In this document: positions 25,914-35,313 of the stretch, piece after piece | How the letters are laid out: each line of letters starts with the position of its first letter | Position numbering within the stretch: position 1 is the first letter of the stretch | Assembly: GCF_900113085.1 (NCBI RefSeq) | Contig: NZ_FOOC01000003.1 | Span: forward strand, 62,001 to 126,000 | Direction: 5' to 3' | Source: Fontimonas thermophila | Lineage (GTDB): Bacteria > Pseudomonadota > Gammaproteobacteria > Nevskiales > Nevskiaceae | Length of the DNA stretch: 64,000 nucleotides | The notes under the pieces: model-generated | The model's database searches: none | The model's input: the letters and a program-made list of their open reading frames with translations, nothing else | What the model was told of the DNA's origin: nothing | Position numbers and translations under genes: made by a program

Positions 25914-27272
25914 ATGCCCTTCATCCCCCATACCGAAGCCGACGTAAAGGAGATGCTTGCCGCGATCGGCGTGTCGAGCATCGATGCACTGTTCGACGAG
26001 ATTCCGGCAGCGCTGCGCTGCCAATCGCTACGCAATATTCCAGAAGGCCTGCCCGAGATGCAGGTATCGCAGCTGATGCACCGGCGCGCCGAGCAGGACG
26101 GACTGGCGCTCAATTTCATCGGCGCCGGCGCCTACGAGCACCACATCCCTGCCGCCGTCTGGGACATCGCCACGCGCGGTGAGTTTTACTCGGCATACAC
26201 GCCGTACCAGGCCGAGGCGAGCCAGGGCACGCTGCAGGTGCTCTACGAGTACCAGACCATGATGTGCGCGCTCACCGGCATGGAAGTCTCCAACGCATCG
26301 ATGTACGACGGCGCGAGCGCGCTCGGCGAAGCGCTGTTGATGGCATTGCGCGCCAACCGGACGAACGCCTCCGGACGCGTGCTGATGCCGCGCACGGTGC
26401 ACCCGTATTACCGCGACGTGGTGCGCAGCACCACGCAGGCGCAGGGGATTCAGCCGGTGCTGCTCGACTACGCCCCGGCAACGGGGACGACGCTGCTCGA
26501 TGCACTCAAGCCCTACGAGGGGCAGGATCTGACTGCAGTCGTGATTCCGCAGCCGAACTTTTTCGGCATGCTCGAAGACGTCGATGCCCTGACCGACTGG
26601 GCGCATGCGCACAATGCGCTGGTCGTCGCCGTCGTCAACCCGGTATCACTGGCGCTGCTCAAGCCGCCAGGGCTATGGGGTGCAAAAGGGGCCGACATCG
26701 TCTGCGGGGATGGGCAGCCGCTGGGGGCACCGCTGTCCTCGGGCGGACCGTATTTCGGTTTTTTGACGACCAGGATGGCGCTGGTGCGCGAGATGCCGGG
26801 TCGCATCGTCGGTCGCACCGTCGATCTCGATGGCAAGCCGGGATTCACGCTGACGCTGCAGGCGCGCGAGCAGCATATCCGTCGCGCCAAGGCCAAATCC
26901 AACATCTGCACCAACCAGGGCTTGCTGGTCACCGCGGCGACGATCCACCTGTCCCTGCTCGGCCCCGAGGGGCTTGCCCAGGTGGCGTCGAGCTGCATGG
27001 CCAACACGCGCAAGCTCGTCGCCGCATTGACCACGATTCCCGGAGTTGAGTCCGTGTTCTCCGGCGCGCGTTTCCACGAGGCCGTGATCCGCCTGCCCAA
27101 GGCCGTCGCTCCGGTGCTGGAAGCGCTGTCGCGGCGCGACATCTTCGGCGGCTTCGACCTGTCGCGGCACTATCCGGAACTCGGCAATGCCCTGCTCGTC
27201 TGCGCCACCGAGACCAAGACCGATGCCGATATCGACGCCTATCGCGCCGCGCTCGCCGAGTTGTTGAGCTAA
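25914..27272 (+). CDS. gcvPA: Glycine dehydrogenase (decarboxylating) subunit 1
   Basis: This is the N-terminal half of a split P protein, 452 residues. '[20 protein letters not shown]', '[14 protein letters not shown]' and '[25 protein letters not shown]' are standard for the subunit 1 family. It pairs with GcvPB to form the PLP-dependent decarboxylase that loads an aminomethyl group onto GcvH. E. coli has one fused gcvP of roughly 950 residues; the split form is common in Gram-positives, archaea and some gammaproteobacteria. It starts 23 bases after gcvH. Confidence 0.96.
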   Translation: MPFIPHTEADVKEMLAAIGVSSIDALFDEIPAALRCQSLRNIPEGLPEMQVSQLMHRRAEQDGLALNFIGAGAYEHHIPAAVWDIATRGEFYSAYTPYQAEASQGTLQVLYEYQTMMCALTGMEVSNASMYDGASALGEALLMALRANRTNASGRVLMPRTVHPYYRDVVRSTTQAQGIQPVLLDYAPATGTTLLDALKPYEGQDLTAVVIPQPNFFGMLEDVDALTDWAHAHNALVVAVVNPVSLALLKPPGLWGAKGADIVCGDGQPLGAPLSSGGPYFGFLTTRMALVREMPGRIVGRTVDLDGKPGFTLTLQAREQHIRRAKAKSNICTNQGLLVTAATIHLSLLGPEGLAQVASSCMANTRKLVAALTTIPGVESVFSGARFHEAVIRLPKAVAPVLEALSRRDIFGGFDLSRHYPELGNALLVCATETKTDADIDAYRAALAELLS

Positions 27273-27284
27273 GGCCTGTTACCC

Positions 27285-28745
27285 ATGACCGAAAAGCTGA
27301 TCTTTGAAATCTCCCGCCCTGGACGCGTCGCTTCTGCGCAAAACCCCGGTGCGGGCATCGACATCTCCGGCATTCCGCAGGCCTTGCGCCGCTGCGACAG
27401 GCCACGCCTGCCGGAAGTCTCCGAACTGCAGGCGGTGCGTCATTTCACCCGGCTGTCGCAGAAGAACTTCTCGATCGATACGCACTTCTACCCGCTGGGT
27501 TCGTGCACGATGAAGTACAACCCACGTGCCTGCAATCGCCTGGCGATGCTGCCGGAGTTTCTCGCGCGCCATCCGCTCGCACCGGAATCCCACTCACAGG
27601 GTTTTCTCGCCTGTCTGTTCGAGCTGCAGGAAATCCTCAAGGAAGTGACCGGCATGGCCGGCGTGTCGCTGACGCCGATGGCCGGCGCGCAGGGCGAGTT
27701 CGCCGGCGTGGCGATGATCCAGGCCTATCACCGCGCGCGCAACGATCATGCGCGCAAGGAGATTCTCGTCCCCGATGCCGCGCACGGCACCAACCCGGCG
27801 ACGGCGGCCATGCTCGGCTGCACTGTGCGCGAGATTCCGACCAATGCCGATGGGGACGTCGATGTCGAGGCGCTCAGGGCAGCGGTCGGGCCGCAGACCG
27901 CGGGCATCATGCTCACCAATCCCTCGACCTTGGGCGTGTTCGAACGGCGCATCGAGGAGATCGCCGGCATCGTCCATCGCGCCGGCGGTTTGCTGTACTA
28001 CGACGGCGCCAACCTCAACGCGATTCTCGGCAAGGTGCGGCCGGGTGACATGGGCTTCGATGTCATCCACATGAACCTGCACAAGACTTTCTCGACGCCG
28101 CATGGCGGCGGCGGTCCCGGCGCCGGGGCGGTCGGTGTGTCCGAGCGGCTCAAGCCGTTCCTGCCGATCCCGATCGTCGGCCGGCAGGGCGATCGCTACC
28201 GCTGGCTCGACGAGCGCGATCTACCGCAGACCATCGGTCGCCTGTCCGCCTGGATGGGCAATGCCGGCGTGCTGCTGCGCGCCTACGTCTATGCCCGCAT
28301 GCTGGGACGCGAGGGGATGCATCGCGTCGCCGAGTTTGCGACGCTCAACGCCAATTACCTTGCGGCACGCCTGGCCGAGAAGGGCTTCGAGCTCGCCTTC
28401 CCGCGGCGTCGCGCCTCCCACGAGTTCATCATCACGCTCAAGCGCCAGAAGCAGGAAATCGGCCTGACCGCGACCGACGTCGCCAAGCGCCTGCTCGACT
28501 ACGGCTTTCACGCACCGACCATTTATTTCCCGCTGCTGGTTCCAGAGTGCCTGCTGATCGAGCCGACCGAGACGGAGGACAAGGAAACGCTCGATGCCTT
28601 TGTAGATGCGCTGGTGGCGATCTGGGAGGAAGCCCGGACCGATATCGGCAAGGTCAGGGGCGCACCGTACACGATGCCGGTGCGCCGGCTTGACGATGTG
28701 CGCGCCGCCCGCCAGCTCGACCTGCGTTATCTGCCCCCCGCGTAA
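27285..28745 (+). CDS. gcvPB: Glycine dehydrogenase (decarboxylating) subunit 2
   Basis: This is the PLP-binding half of the split P protein, 486 residues. The Schiff-base lysine is in '[18 protein letters not shown]', and '[14 protein letters not shown]' and '[14 protein letters not shown]' are conserved family blocks. With gcvPA it makes the alpha2beta2 decarboxylase. It starts 12 bases after gcvPA, is last in the operon, and is followed 17 bases later by a strong intrinsic terminator. Confidence 0.96.
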   Translation: MTEKLIFEISRPGRVASAQNPGAGIDISGIPQALRRCDRPRLPEVSELQAVRHFTRLSQKNFSIDTHFYPLGSCTMKYNPRACNRLAMLPEFLARHPLAPESHSQGFLACLFELQEILKEVTGMAGVSLTPMAGAQGEFAGVAMIQAYHRARNDHARKEILVPDAAHGTNPATAAMLGCTVREIPTNADGDVDVEALRAAVGPQTAGIMLTNPSTLGVFERRIEEIAGIVHRAGGLLYYDGANLNAILGKVRPGDMGFDVIHMNLHKTFSTPHGGGGPGAGAVGVSERLKPFLPIPIVGRQGDRYRWLDERDLPQTIGRLSAWMGNAGVLLRAYVYARMLGREGMHRVAEFATLNANYLAARLAEKGFELAFPRRRASHEFIITLKRQKQEIGLTATDVAKRLLDYGFHAPTIYFPLLVPECLLIEPTETEDKETLDAFVDALVAIWEEARTDIGKVRGAPYTMPVRRLDDVRAARQLDLRYLPPA

Positions 28746-28762
28746 GGGAGGAACGGGTACGA

Positions 28763-28790
28763 AAAAGCCCGCCGGTGGGCGGGCTTTTGT
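28763..28790. terminator. Bidirectional intrinsic terminator after gcvPB
   Basis: AAAAGCCCGCC (28763-28773) pairs with GGCGGGCTTTT (28778-28788) around a GGTG loop. A-runs on one side and T-runs on the other make it work on both strands. It can end the gcv operon on the plus strand and the small membrane gene on the minus strand. Confidence 0.9.
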
Positions 28791-28797
28791 CGGCACC

Positions 28798-29007
28798 TCA
28801 GGCCGCCTTGCGCAGGGGGCGAGCCTCGGGCGCGTTCGCGGCAGTGGTGCCTTGCGCGCAAGGAGCGACCCGATGGACCGGAGGCTGGGGTGACGCCCGG
28901 CGTTGTTGCCGTGCGCTATGCCAGTCCAGCAGCATCAGCCCCGCCAGCGCAGCGACGCTCAGGCCGGTGGCCCACAGCACGAAACTGACCAAAGGAAGTA
29001 CGTCCAT
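28798..29007 (-). CDS. Small single-pass membrane protein of unknown function
   Basis: The 69-residue ORF starts at ATG 29007 behind a good AAGGAG ribosome site seven bases upstream, and its stop lies just before the shared terminator. One hydrophobic segment spans about residues 3-27 ('LPLVSFVLWATGLSVAALAGLML'-type composition), followed by a basic, Pro/Ala-rich cytoplasmic-looking tail ('HSARQQRRASPQPP'). I recognise no family. The combination of ribosome site, membrane segment and terminator makes it a plausible real gene. It is divergent from the PfkB kinase gene, with a 17-base palindrome between them. Confidence 0.6.
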   Translation of the reverse strand: MDVLPLVSFVLWATGLSVAALAGLMLLDWHSARQQRRASPQPPVHRVAPCAQGTTAANAPEARPLRKAA

Positions 29008-29076
29008 TGTCCAACTCCTTGACTTACAAAGGACCACAGGATTGCGGCCCATCCGTTGGACCTATTTATGGGCGTT

Positions 29077-29093
29077 TTGTTGCATTGCAACAA
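29077..29093. promoter_or_regulatory. 17-base palindrome, candidate operator
   Basis: TTGTTGCA (29077-29084) and TGCAACAA (29086-29093) are perfect inverted repeats around one central base. The one-base centre rules out a useful RNA hairpin but suits a dimeric DNA-binding protein. It lies between the divergent small membrane gene (70 bases away) and the PfkB kinase gene (135 bases away). The regulator is unknown. Confidence 0.5.
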
Positions 29094-29228
29094 CAGAGAT
29101 TTTCTGCGCTGCTCCTTAAGAAAAGCTAATGGGTTTCACAAAAGCTTCAGGCGGCAGGCGCGGTGTATTTGCGCCACACTGGTTTGCGGTATGACGACCC
29201 TCTCACCGAAATAAAGGACGAATCGACG

Positions 29229-30161
29229 ATGTCGGCTTTGATTTGCGGTTCTCTGGCCTACGACACCATCATGGTGTTCCCGGGACGCTTCAAGAACGAA
29301 ATTCTCCCGGACAAGGTCCACATCCTCAACGTGGCATTCCTGGTGCCGCAGCTGCGGCGCGAGTTCGGGGGTACCGCGGGCAACATCGCGTACAACCTCA
29401 GGCTGCTCGGCGCTGAGGTCTTGCCGATGGGGACCGTTGGCGAAGATTTCGACCGCTATGCCGAATGGCTCGACAGGCTCGGGATATCGCGGCAGTACAT
29501 CAAGACCATTCCCGGCACTTACACCGCCCAGGCCTATATCACCACCGACCTCGACGACAACCAGATCACCGCGTTTCATCCCGGGGCGATGAACCATGCG
29601 CATACCCAGGACATTCCGACGGCGGGAATCCGCATTGGCTCGGTGTCTCCCGATGGCCGTGAGGGCATGATCAAGCATGCGCGCCAGTTCGCGCAGGCCG
29701 GCATTCCCTTTCTGTTCGACCCCGGGCAGGGTCTGCCGATGTTCACCGGCGATGAGCTCAAGACGTTCATCGAGCAGGCCAGCTATGTCGCCGTCAACGA
29801 TTATGAGTCCGAGCTGCTGATGGAGCGCACCGGCTGGTCCCTCAAGCAGATCGCCGCACGTGTCGAAGCGCTGATTGTGACCCGGGGCGCCAAGGGTTCG
29901 CAGATTTATGCGAACGGCAAGGTATATGACATCCCCTGCGCCAGAGCCGATTCGCTGACCGATCCGACCGGCTGTGGCGACGCCTACCGTGGCGGGCTGC
30001 TGTACGGCATGCTGCAGGGTATGGATTGGGAGACGACGGGGCGCATCGCCGCGTTGATGGGGGCCTACAACATCGAACGGCCCGGTACGCAGAACCACCG
30101 GTTCCACATCGACGAATTCCGCGAGCGTTTCCGCCGGGAATTCCGTTTCGATTTCGCCTGA
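29229..30161 (+). CDS. PfkB-family carbohydrate/nucleoside kinase
   Basis: The 310-residue kinase has an N-terminal 'ALICGSLAYDTIMVFPGRF', the PfkB signature region 'EFGGTAGNIAYNLRLLGAEV', and the C-terminal anion-hole motif 'DPTGCGDAYRGGLLYG' containing the catalytic Asp. Proteins of this subgroup are often annotated adenosine kinase, but ribokinase-like specificities cannot be separated by eye. ATG 29229 lies about 11 bases after AAAGGA. It is followed 19 bases later by rlmI. Confidence 0.85.
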   Translation: MSALICGSLAYDTIMVFPGRFKNEILPDKVHILNVAFLVPQLRREFGGTAGNIAYNLRLLGAEVLPMGTVGEDFDRYAEWLDRLGISRQYIKTIPGTYTAQAYITTDLDDNQITAFHPGAMNHAHTQDIPTAGIRIGSVSPDGREGMIKHARQFAQAGIPFLFDPGQGLPMFTGDELKTFIEQASYVAVNDYESELLMERTGWSLKQIAARVEALIVTRGAKGSQIYANGKVYDIPCARADSLTDPTGCGDAYRGGLLYGMLQGMDWETTGRIAALMGAYNIERPGTQNHRFHIDEFRERFRREFRFDFA

Positions 30162-30180
30162 GGCCTTTGGCGCCGCGCCC

Positions 30181-31356
30181 ATGCTCACCCTCACGCTCAA
30201 GCCGCACGAGGAGCGGCGCGTGCGCGCCGGTCATCTCTGGATTTATTCCAACGAGATCGAAACCGACGCGCAGTTTCGTACGATCGCGCCCGGCAGCCTG
30301 TGCCGGGTGGTGGACAGCCGCGGCAAGCCGCTCGGCATTGGCTACGTCAACCCGCATACCGTGCTTGCCGTGCGGCTGCTCAGCAGCGATGCGCGGGCAA
30401 CGATCGACCTTGCCTGGTTCGAGCGGCGTCTGCACGCGGCGCTGGCGTTGCGCGAACGGCTGTATGCGCAGCCGTACTACCGGCTCGTTCACGGCGAGTC
30501 CGATGGTTTGCCGGGTGTCGTCGTCGATCGCTATGGGGGCATCCTCGTCGTGCAGGTCACGACGGCCGGCATGGAGCGGCTCAAGCCGCTGCTGATCGAT
30601 GCGCTGCGCAGCACGTTGCGGCCCGACGGCATCGTGCTGCGCGGCGATGGCGCCATGCGCGCACTCGAGGGTTTGCCGGCCGATGACGAGATTCTGGGGG
30701 TGGTGCCGGAGACGGTCGAGGTCGTCGAGGACGGTCTGCGTTTGCGCGTCGATCTGCGGGAGGGGCAGAAGACCGGTTTTTTCTTCGATCAGCGCGACAA
30801 TCGCAGCCGCTTGCAACGCTATGTGCGCGGCGCTCGCGTACTCGACGTGTTCAGCTACGTCGGGGCCTGGGCCCTGCATGCCCTGCGCTACGGCGCGGCA
30901 TCGGCAGCGTGTATCGATGCGTCGGCATCCGCGCTGGATGCGGCGCGTGGCAATGCCGCGCTCAATGGCCATACCCTGGAAACGATCCACGGCGATGCCC
31001 TCGATGCGCTGAAGTCCCTGCGCGCAGCCGAACGCCGTTTCGATGTCGTCATCGTCGATCCGCCAGCGCTGATCAAGCGGCGCAAGGATTACGAGGCCGG
31101 TCTTGCCCATTACGCCGCACTCCACCGCGCCGCATTGCACGTGTTGGCACCGGACGGCATCCTCGTGGCCTGCTCGTGTTCGTATCATCTCGACGCCGAT
31201 GCCCTGCAACGGGTTTTGTTGCGGGAGTCACGCCAGGTTGGCCGGCGGCTGCAAATCCTGGAGCAGGGCGGGCAGGGGCCGGATCATCCGGTGCATCCGG
31301 CGATCCCGGAAACACGTTACTTGAAGGCGTTTTATTGTCGCGCGTGGAAAGGCTGA
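30181..31356 (+). CDS. rlmI: 23S rRNA (cytosine-1962-C5)-methyltransferase RlmI-like
   Basis: The 391-residue protein has an N-terminal PUA domain ('LTLKPHEERRVRAGHLWIYSNEI'), a central EEHEE-type domain, and a Rossmann methyltransferase domain with 'VLDVFSYVGAWALHAL' (SAM site) and 'DVVIVDPPALIKRR'. The catalytic cysteine region is 'VACSCSYHLDA'. This is the RlmI architecture, and the expected activity is m5C formation on 23S rRNA. It overlaps nothing and is followed by a short hairpin before lgt. Confidence 0.9.
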   Translation: MLTLTLKPHEERRVRAGHLWIYSNEIETDAQFRTIAPGSLCRVVDSRGKPLGIGYVNPHTVLAVRLLSSDARATIDLAWFERRLHAALALRERLYAQPYYRLVHGESDGLPGVVVDRYGGILVVQVTTAGMERLKPLLIDALRSTLRPDGIVLRGDGAMRALEGLPADDEILGVVPETVEVVEDGLRLRVDLREGQKTGFFFDQRDNRSRLQRYVRGARVLDVFSYVGAWALHALRYGAASAACIDASASALDAARGNAALNGHTLETIHGDALDALKSLRAAERRFDVVIVDPPALIKRRKDYEAGLAHYAALHRAALHVLAPDGILVACSCSYHLDADALQRVLLRESRQVGRRLQILEQGGQGPDHPVHPAIPETRYLKAFYCRAWKG

Positions 31357-31358
31357 AC

Positions 31359-31376
31359 GACGCGCTATGGCGCGTC
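31359..31376 (+). terminator. Short hairpin between rlmI and lgt
   Basis: GACGCGC (31359-31365) pairs with GCGCGTC (31370-31376) around TATG, two bases after the rlmI stop. No T-run follows, so it may be an mRNA stability element or a weak terminator. Confidence 0.35.
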
Positions 31377-31431
31377 ACCCCTGGTCTTTCCACCCGCGTT
31401 TCCCGACTGGCAACGGCTACAATCGCTCGCC

Positions 31432-32253
31432 ATGCTTATCCATCCCAATATCGATCCCGTTGCGCTGCGGCTCGGGCCGTTGTCCGTGCACTGGTACGGG
31501 CTGATGTATCTGCTCGGGTTTCTCGGATTCTGGTGGCTGGGTTTGCGCCGCGCGGCGCTACCGCACGTCAACTGGCCGCGCGAACGCGTCTCGGACCTGT
31601 TGTTCTACGGCGTGCTCGGCGTGATTCTGGGCGGCCGCATCGGCTATACGGTGTTCTATGGTCTGGACCGGTTCATCGCGGAGCCACTGTCGGTCCTGCG
31701 CATCTGGGAGGGCGGCATGTCTTTCCACGGCGGACTGATCGGCGTGCTCGTCGCAATCGGCTGGTACGCGCGCATCCAGCGGCTCAACTTCTTCGATGTC
31801 GGCGATTTCGCGGTGCCGATGATTCCGGTCGGTTTGTTCACCGGCCGCATCGGCAATTTCATCAACGGCGAACTCTGGGGGGCGCCGACCAGCCTGCCCT
31901 GGGGCATGGTGTTCCCGCGCGTGGATGCCGTGCCGCGCCATCCCTCGATGCTCTACGAGGCGCTGCTCGAAGGTCTGGTGCTGTTTGCCATCCTCTGGTG
32001 GTTCGGCCGCAGGCCGCGGCCGCGCATGGCGGTGTCGGGGTTGTTCCTGCTCGGGTATGGGGTGTTCCGCACGCTGGTCGAGTTCGTGCGCCTGCCGGAT
32101 GCGCACATCGGCTATCTCGCCGGTACCGACTGGCTGACGATGGGGATGGTGCTCAGCGCGCCGATGTGGGTCGCAGGTCTGGTGATGATGGTTCTGGCTT
32201 ACCGTCATCCGGTGTATGCACCCGTGGGGGGCAGCGCCCGCGGCTCGGGCTAG
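31432..32253 (+). CDS. lgt: Phosphatidylglycerol-prolipoprotein diacylglyceryl transferase
   Basis: Lgt is the inner-membrane enzyme that transfers diacylglycerol to the lipobox cysteine of prolipoproteins. The 273-residue product has seven predicted membrane segments, the 'MSFHGGLIGVL' motif, and the Lgt signature 'GRIGNFINGELWG'. It ends with 'GYGVFRTLVEFVRLPD'. Lipoproteins that would need it here include the thioredoxin-like protein and LpoA. thyA starts nine bases after its stop, and the lgt-thyA order is common in proteobacteria. Confidence 0.97.
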   Translation: MLIHPNIDPVALRLGPLSVHWYGLMYLLGFLGFWWLGLRRAALPHVNWPRERVSDLLFYGVLGVILGGRIGYTVFYGLDRFIAEPLSVLRIWEGGMSFHGGLIGVLVAIGWYARIQRLNFFDVGDFAVPMIPVGLFTGRIGNFINGELWGAPTSLPWGMVFPRVDAVPRHPSMLYEALLEGLVLFAILWWFGRRPRPRMAVSGLFLLGYGVFRTLVEFVRLPDAHIGYLAGTDWLTMGMVLSAPMWVAGLVMMVLAYRHPVYAPVGGSARGSG

Positions 32254-32262
32254 AATGGGGCC

Positions 32263-33057
32263 ATGCGCCAGTATCACGACCTGATGCGCCACGTGCTCGA
32301 GCACGGGGTGGAGAAAAGCGACCGTACCGGGACCGGTACGTTGTCGGTGTTCGGTTACCAAATGCGTTTTCGTCTCAGCGACGGGTTTCCGCTGGTGACG
32401 ACCAAGAAACTCCACGTGCGCTCGATCATCCACGAGTTGCTGTGGTTCCTCAGGGGTGAGACCAACATCCGTTACCTGAGGGAAAACGGGGTCACCATCT
32501 GGGACGAATGGGCCGACGAAAACGGCGAACTCGGCCCGGTCTACGGCAGGCAATGGCGATCCTGGCCGACCGCCGATGGCCGTTACATCGACCAGATCCA
32601 ACTTCTGCTCGACCAGATCCGCGGCAATCCGGATTCGCGGCGGCTGATCGTCTCGGCCTGGAACGTCGGCGAGCTGGACCAGATGGCCCTGATGCCCTGC
32701 CACGCCTTGTTCCAGTTCTACGTCGCGCAGGGGCACTTGTCGTGCCAGCTCTATCAGCGCAGTGCCGATATTTTCCTTGGCCTGCCCTTCAACATCGCCA
32801 GCTATGCATTGCTGACGATGATGATCGCGCAGGTCACGGATCTAAAACCTGGCGAGTTCATCTGGACCGGTGGCGACTGTCACCTCTACCTCAATCACCT
32901 GGAGCAGGCGCGTGAACAGCTGTCGCGCACGCCGCGGCCGCTGCCGGTGATGAAACTCAATCCGGACGTCAAGGATTTGTTTGCGTTCCAGTACGAGGAT
33001 TTTGAACTCATCGGATACGATCCCCATCCGCATATCAAAGCGCCGGTGGCGGTGTAG
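32263..33057 (+). CDS. thyA: Thymidylate synthase
   Basis: ThyA methylates dUMP to dTMP using 5,10-methylene-tetrahydrofolate, producing dihydrofolate. The product is 264 residues, identical in length to the E. coli enzyme. The catalytic nucleophile is Cys146 in '[13 protein letters not shown]'. '[13 protein letters not shown]', '[10 protein letters not shown]' and '[20 protein letters not shown]' are the conserved substrate and folate sites. The dihydrofolate it forms is recycled by folA, encoded 74 bases downstream. Confidence 0.98.
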   Translation: MRQYHDLMRHVLEHGVEKSDRTGTGTLSVFGYQMRFRLSDGFPLVTTKKLHVRSIIHELLWFLRGETNIRYLRENGVTIWDEWADENGELGPVYGRQWRSWPTADGRYIDQIQLLLDQIRGNPDSRRLIVSAWNVGELDQMALMPCHALFQFYVAQGHLSCQLYQRSADIFLGLPFNIASYALLTMMIAQVTDLKPGEFIWTGGDCHLYLNHLEQAREQLSRTPRPLPVMKLNPDVKDLFAFQYEDFELIGYDPHPHIKAPVAV

Positions 33058-33131
33058 CAGGGACCGTTTCTGGACGGGCGCCTGGGCGCAAGGAAGGGCG
33101 AGATGGGACCGGGCGGCGGGTGTGTGCGACC

Positions 33132-33632
33132 ATGAGTATCGAGCCCTCTGTGCTGGCCATCATCGTCGCGATGGACCGCAGTCGCCTGATCGGCCGCGCG
33201 GGCGGGCTGCCATGGCGATTGCCGAACGACCTGCGGCATTTCAAGCGTCTGACCGTCGGCAAGACCGTGCTGATGGGGCGCAAAACCTGGGATTCACTGG
33301 GGCGCCCGCTGCCCGAGCGCGAAAACTGGGTGCTGACACGCGATCCTCGCTTTGCCGCGCCCGGCTGCCGGGTGTTCCACACCCTCGAGGCAGCCCTCGA
33401 GGCGCATCGTCACGGTGAATTGATGGTGATCGGGGGCGCCGAGCTGTATCGGCAAACGCTGCCGCAAACGGAGCGGATCTATCTCACGGAAGTGGACGCG
33501 GAACTGCCCGGCGATACATATTTTCCCGAGCTAAAGCCCAGTCAGTGGCGCGAGGTGTGGGCCGAACCGCATCCTGCGGATGCGCACCATCCATACGCCT
33601 ACTGCTTCAAGCTGCTGGAGCGCAAATCGTGA
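33132..33632 (+). CDS. folA: Dihydrofolate reductase
   Basis: FolA reduces dihydrofolate to tetrahydrofolate with NADPH. The 166-residue product shows 'AIIVAMDRSRLIGRAGGLPW', the 'PNDLRHFKRLTVGKTVLMGRKTWDSLG' region, and the NADPH-binding 'MVIGGAELYRQTL'. ATG 33132 is chosen over a GTG twelve bases earlier. Its stop overlaps the GTG start of the outer-membrane protein gene, so the two are translationally coupled even though their functions are unrelated. Confidence 0.96.
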   Translation: MSIEPSVLAIIVAMDRSRLIGRAGGLPWRLPNDLRHFKRLTVGKTVLMGRKTWDSLGRPLPERENWVLTRDPRFAAPGCRVFHTLEAALEAHRHGELMVIGGAELYRQTLPQTERIYLTEVDAELPGDTYFPELKPSQWREVWAEPHPADAHHPYAYCFKLLERKS

Positions 33633-34873
33633 AGCGATGGTATGCCGCGGTGCTGTGGGCGTGCGGATTTCCGGCGCTCGCCGAAGTTCAGTCCCATCCG
33701 CCGATTGCCGAGATCGTTTTCGAGGGCAATGCGGTCACCCGTCGCAGCGTCATGCTGCGTGAGCTGGTGGTGCGCGTCGGCGATCCGGCCGATCCCGTCG
33801 CACTCGAACGCAGCCGTCAGGGCCTGCTCGATCTTGGTCTGTTCCGGCGTGTGCATCTGCGTACCGAAACGGTCGAGGGCGGCGTGCGGGTGATCTTCAG
33901 CGTCGATGAGCGCTACTACGTGCTGCCGATGCCGCGCGGGGACATCAAAAGCGACGGCCGCTATGCCTATGGCGCCCAGTTGCGCTGGGACAATGTCGCC
34001 GGGCTCAACCACACCTTTCGCCTCGTTGCCGAGCAGGAAAACGCGCAGCGGCAGGGCATCGGCAAGGAAACGCATGTCTTCACCAGCTACGATGCGCCCT
34101 TTTTTGCCGATGGCCTGTACCGGCTGGGAGGAGGTGTCAGTTACACGACACGCCCGGTTACCGGGGACGGCGGGGAGTACACGGAGACTTTCCGGCGCGC
34201 CAGCGTACGTCTGTCGCGCACTTTTTCCGACGGTCCGGCGAGCCAAGGCTTAACGCTCGGCACCGGTCTGGCCTGGACCCGGCAGCGTACCAGCGGTGCA
34301 GCGGCTCCGCCGGCGTACGGCGATGCGCTGTCGCCCACGCTGTCCGTCGGGTACCGCGATTCTCACAACCGTATCTACAGCGAGGTCGGTCAGCGCTGGA
34401 GCGTGAGCACTGCTTTTGCCGCGGACGGCTGGGGCAGCGATTACAGTTTTGTGAGTCTGGACACCGCCTATGTGGGCAGTTTTGCGGTCGGCACCACTGC
34501 GCACCAGACCCTGCATCTGCTGGCGCAAACGGGCCAGTACTTCGATGGCCCCGATGGCGTCGTGCAATACGGACTCGGCGGTGCCAGCCGCCTGCGCGGC
34601 TACGACAGCAATTTCATCGAGGGCAACGCTTACTACTACGTCACCGTCGAGTTCGCGCGGCCGATCTGGAAGCGCTGGCTGCGCTGGGTCGTCCTCGCCG
34701 AGGCCGGTAATGTGTTCGCGCGCCCGCAGGACGTTGGCTTCGATCGCATTTACGGCAGCCTGGGGCTTGGATTGCGCATTCGTTTTTCGCATTTCGTCGA
34801 TTTCGAGGCCGAAATCGGGTATGCGATCCCGCTCGATGGCGGTTCCGGACGGATTTTTGCAAGCCGTGTCTGA
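33629..34873 (+). CDS. Outer-membrane protein with one POTRA domain and a D15/BamA-type barrel
   Basis: The 414-residue protein starts at GTG 33629, overlapping the folA stop. A signal peptide ends near 'GFPALAEV'. One POTRA domain follows ('IAEIVFEGNAVTRRSVMLREL...LFRRVHLRTE', about residues 25-100), then a surface-antigen barrel containing 'GGASRLRGYDSNFIEGNAYY', which carries the conserved RGY loop. With one POTRA it is neither BamA (five) nor TamA (three). It ends in Val ('FASRV') rather than the usual aromatic residue. It may be a small Omp85-family translocon or assembly factor. Confidence 0.8.
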   Translation: MKRWYAAVLWACGFPALAEVQSHPPIAEIVFEGNAVTRRSVMLRELVVRVGDPADPVALERSRQGLLDLGLFRRVHLRTETVEGGVRVIFSVDERYYVLPMPRGDIKSDGRYAYGAQLRWDNVAGLNHTFRLVAEQENAQRQGIGKETHVFTSYDAPFFADGLYRLGGGVSYTTRPVTGDGGEYTETFRRASVRLSRTFSDGPASQGLTLGTGLAWTRQRTSGAAAPPAYGDALSPTLSVGYRDSHNRIYSEVGQRWSVSTAFAADGWGSDYSFVSLDTAYVGSFAVGTTAHQTLHLLAQTGQYFDGPDGVVQYGLGGASRLRGYDSNFIEGNAYYYVTVEFARPIWKRWLRWVVLAEAGNVFARPQDVGFDRIYGSLGLGLRIRFSHFVDFEAEIGYAIPLDGGSGRIFASRV

Positions 34874-34964
34874 GCATCCCTTGCGCGCGGTTTTGATCGC
34901 CTTTGTTATGCTCGCGTGAGCATGTCCGCGCCCGATCACGGGCTTTCATTCACGGAGAGACGAG

Positions 34965-35231
34965 ATGGCCGACCTCAAGGCACAGTTCGCGCAGGCGCAG
35001 CAAGACGTCAAGACGCTGACCCGGCGCCCCGACAACGACACCATGCTGTTTCTCTACGCGCATTACAAACAGGCCACGGAAGGCGATGTCCACGGCAGCC
35101 GTCCGGGCATGCTCGACATGGTCGGTCGCGCCAAGTACGACGCCTGGGCCAAGCTCAAGGGCATGAAAACCGACGAAGCGATGAAAAAGTACATCGACAA
35201 AGTCGCCGCGCTGCTCAAAACCCACAAGTAA
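34965..35231 (+). CDS. Acyl-CoA-binding protein
   Basis: The 88-residue protein matches the ACBP family over its whole length, including 'LFLYAHYKQATEGDVHGSRP' and 'GRAKYDAWAKLKGM', the core acyl-CoA-binding residues. ACBPs buffer cytosolic long-chain acyl-CoA; they are nearly universal in eukaryotes but scattered in bacteria. It is a single gene with a GGAGAGACGAG ribosome site. The acyl-CoA synthetase at 3.8-5.5 kb and the AidB-like dehydrogenase at 36.8 kb act on the same class of compounds. Confidence 0.93.
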   Translation: MADLKAQFAQAQQDVKTLTRRPDNDTMLFLYAHYKQATEGDVHGSRPGMLDMVGRAKYDAWAKLKGMKTDEAMKKYIDKVAALLKTHK

Positions 35232-35313
35232 GAATTTCTGCTCGCCGGGATTTCCCGACGCGCGCGAGCGTCTGCCATGCGATGCGCGGCGTGATTCGGG
35301 TGTGATCGCGCGA

